Positions 8,039 through 8,517 of a DNA stretch of 8,517 nucleotides are shown in pieces. The translations under genes and the position numbers were made by a program. Position 1 is the stretch's first letter; each line of letters begins with the position of its first letter. This DNA comes from Sedimentisphaerales bacterium (lineage in GTDB: Bacteria > Planctomycetota > Phycisphaerae > Sedimentisphaerales > SG8-4), in the NCBI GenBank assembly GCA_016932895.1, contig JAFGCA010000741.1, forward strand, positions 1-8,517, written 5' to 3'. The notes under the pieces were generated by a model that worked only from the letters and a program-made list of their open reading frames with translations, searched no databases and was not told the DNA's origin.

Positions 8039-8118
8039 ATCGCGACGCGATCGCGGAGACAATGCTCAGGGATTTTGTTGGCAAGAAGAGTTTTGCAAAA
8101 TGGAGATTAGGCTTATAT

Positions 8119-8154
8119 TCTTCAAGGAAATCGTTGGCGTGATTTCCTTGAAGA
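8119..8154. repeat. Internal hairpin 1 of the composite palindrome
   Basis: The 14-base arm at 8119-8132 (TCTTCAAGGAAATC) is perfectly complementary to 8141-8154 across an 8-base loop (GTTGGCGT). It begins three bases inside the left outer arm. It is followed by CGGGATTCG rather than a run of T, so it is not a standard rho-independent terminator on the + strand. Confidence 0.85.
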
Positions 8155-8193
8155 CGGGATTCGAGCACTAATATCGAAAGCACTTACGTTCTC

Positions 8194-8227
8194 GGGAGGA
8201 AAAATCACTCAGGAGATTTTTCCTCCC
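8194..8227. repeat. Internal hairpin 2 of the composite palindrome
   Basis: The 13-base arm at 8194-8206 (GGGAGGAAAAATC) is perfectly complementary to 8215-8227 across an 8-base loop (ACTCAGGA). It ends five bases before the right outer arm. Both internal hairpins have loops of the same size and stems containing an AAATC/GATTT segment. The T run here is within the stem, not after it, so it is a poor fit to a terminator. Confidence 0.85.
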
Positions 8228-8271
8228 TCAAGTAAGCCTAATCTCCATTTTGCAAAACTCCATTCATAATT

Positions 8272-8278
8272 GAGAGGA
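8272..8278 (+). promoter_or_regulatory. Ribosome binding site of the sulfatase gene
   Basis: GAGAGGA lies five bases before the ATG at 8284 and 11 bases after the end of the composite palindrome. It fixes the sulfatase start and places the palindrome in the untranslated leader if transcription begins upstream of 8088. Confidence 0.8.
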
Positions 8279-8283
8279 CAGAG

Positions 8284-8517
8284 ATGAACGCATCGAGACG
8301 AGAGTTTCTCAGGTGGCTGGGTTTGGGTGCGGCGACGGTGGCACTGCCGGCCTGCGCGACGACGCCCTTCGGCGCGCACCGGCGCAAGCCGAACATCGTG
8401 TTCATCCTGATCGACGATATGGGCTACAGCGACCTGCCCTGCTACGGCCACCGCTTCCACGAAACGCCCGTCATCGACCGCCTGGCCCGGGAAGGGATGC
8501 GATTCACCGACGCCTAC
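8284..8517 (+). CDS. N-terminal part of an exported sulfatase (3' end outside window)
   Basis: Seventy-eight residues are visible before the window ends. The start [10 protein letters not shown] is a twin-arginine (Tat) motif followed by a hydrophobic stretch, and LPAC (about 21-24) fits a lipobox, so the product may be a Tat-exported lipoprotein. The sulfatase fold then begins with [20 protein letters not shown] (36-55), whose paired aspartates (Asp44, Asp45) are the usual calcium ligands, and continues with [20 protein letters not shown] (59-78), the conserved second strand-helix. The formylglycine site (C/S-x-P-S-R) that would prove catalytic competence lies just beyond the window. The family hydrolyses sulfate esters, and in this context a sulfated polysaccharide is the likely substrate. 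The 245-base gap and the palindrome separate it from the preceding genes, so it may form its own transcription unit. Confidence 0.93.
   Translation, partial: MNASRREFLRWLGLGAATVALPACATTPFGAHRRKPNIVFILIDDMGYSDLPCYGHRFHETPVIDRLAREGMRFTDAY

Larger units (their letters stand above)
8088..8260. repeat. Composite palindromic element: 28-bp inverted repeats enclosing two further hairpins
   Basis: The left arm (8088-8115) and right arm (8233-8260) are perfect reverse complements over 28 bases. Each arm carries the self-palindrome TTTTGCAAAA near its outer end. Between the arms are two perfect internal hairpins (8119-8154 and 8194-8227) and a minor 5-bp one (TTCGA/TCGAA, 8160-8178). As single-stranded DNA or RNA it could fold as a long stem closing a multi-branch junction. 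It is visibly more AT-rich than the flanking genes, has no convincing reading frame and shows no clear target duplication. Two explanations fit: a non-autonomous mobile or palindromic repeat, or a structured leader controlling the sulfatase gene whose start lies 23 bases downstream. Confidence 0.85.

Noticed and set aside
8093..8119. Possible sigma-70-like promoter (TTGCAA, 15-base gap, TATATT) for the sulfatase
   Set aside because: The spacing is short, the -35 match is weak and the bases lie in the left palindromic arm, so the resemblance is probably incidental to AT-rich repeat sequence.
8209..8460. An 83-codon - strand frame across the right palindromic arm and the sulfatase start
   Set aside because: It is antisense to the sulfatase, and its C-terminal part is simply a reading of the palindrome. 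The left arm gives the same SFAKWRLGL peptide on the + strand.

Overview
The window looks like chromosomal DNA of a GC-rich, glycan-degrading bacterium, most likely of the Planctomycetota (possibly Phycisphaerae) or a PVC relative. This assignment is inference. It rests on a DUF2961/GH172 protein, an L-rhamnose isomerase, an NCS1-type permease, an orphan secreted beta-sandwich protein and a sulfatase lying side by side, and no taxonomic marker gene is present. All eight genes are on the + strand and tightly packed. No rRNA, tRNA, CRISPR array, integrase or transposase gene was seen.

Layout. Positions 1-483 hold the C-terminal part of a protein of uncertain family, perhaps PHP/amidohydrolase-like. 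Positions 532-2205 encode an unusually long zinc-type medium-chain dehydrogenase that appears to carry two Rossmann-like segments. Positions 2298-3497 encode an exported DUF2961 (GH172) glycosidase. Positions 3542-4804 encode L-rhamnose isomerase (rhaA), with every metal ligand in register with the E. coli enzyme. Positions 4844-6445 encode a 12-TM NCS1-like permease, which overlaps by one base a 64-residue two-helix membrane protein (6445-6639). Positions 6659-8038 encode an exported two-domain protein of unknown function. A 245-base, AT-richer gap follows and is mostly filled by a 173-base composite palindrome (8088-8260). At 8284 a sulfatase with a Tat/lipoprotein signal begins and runs off the end.

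How the genes may work together (inference). Exported enzymes (GH172, the unknown beta-sandwich protein, the sulfatase) would trim a sulfated, deoxysugar-containing polysaccharide. The permease, perhaps with its small partner, would import a released sugar. RhaA would isomerise L-rhamnose to L-rhamnulose, and the dehydrogenase would act on a sugar or on a downstream aldehyde or ketose. No kinase, aldolase, mutarotase RhaM or regulator is visible, so the rest of the pathway must lie elsewhere.

Most interesting points: the palindromic element in the leader of the sulfatase, the double-Rossmann dehydrogenase, and the NCS1 permease plus micro-membrane protein placed directly behind rhaA as a candidate non-classical sugar uptake system.
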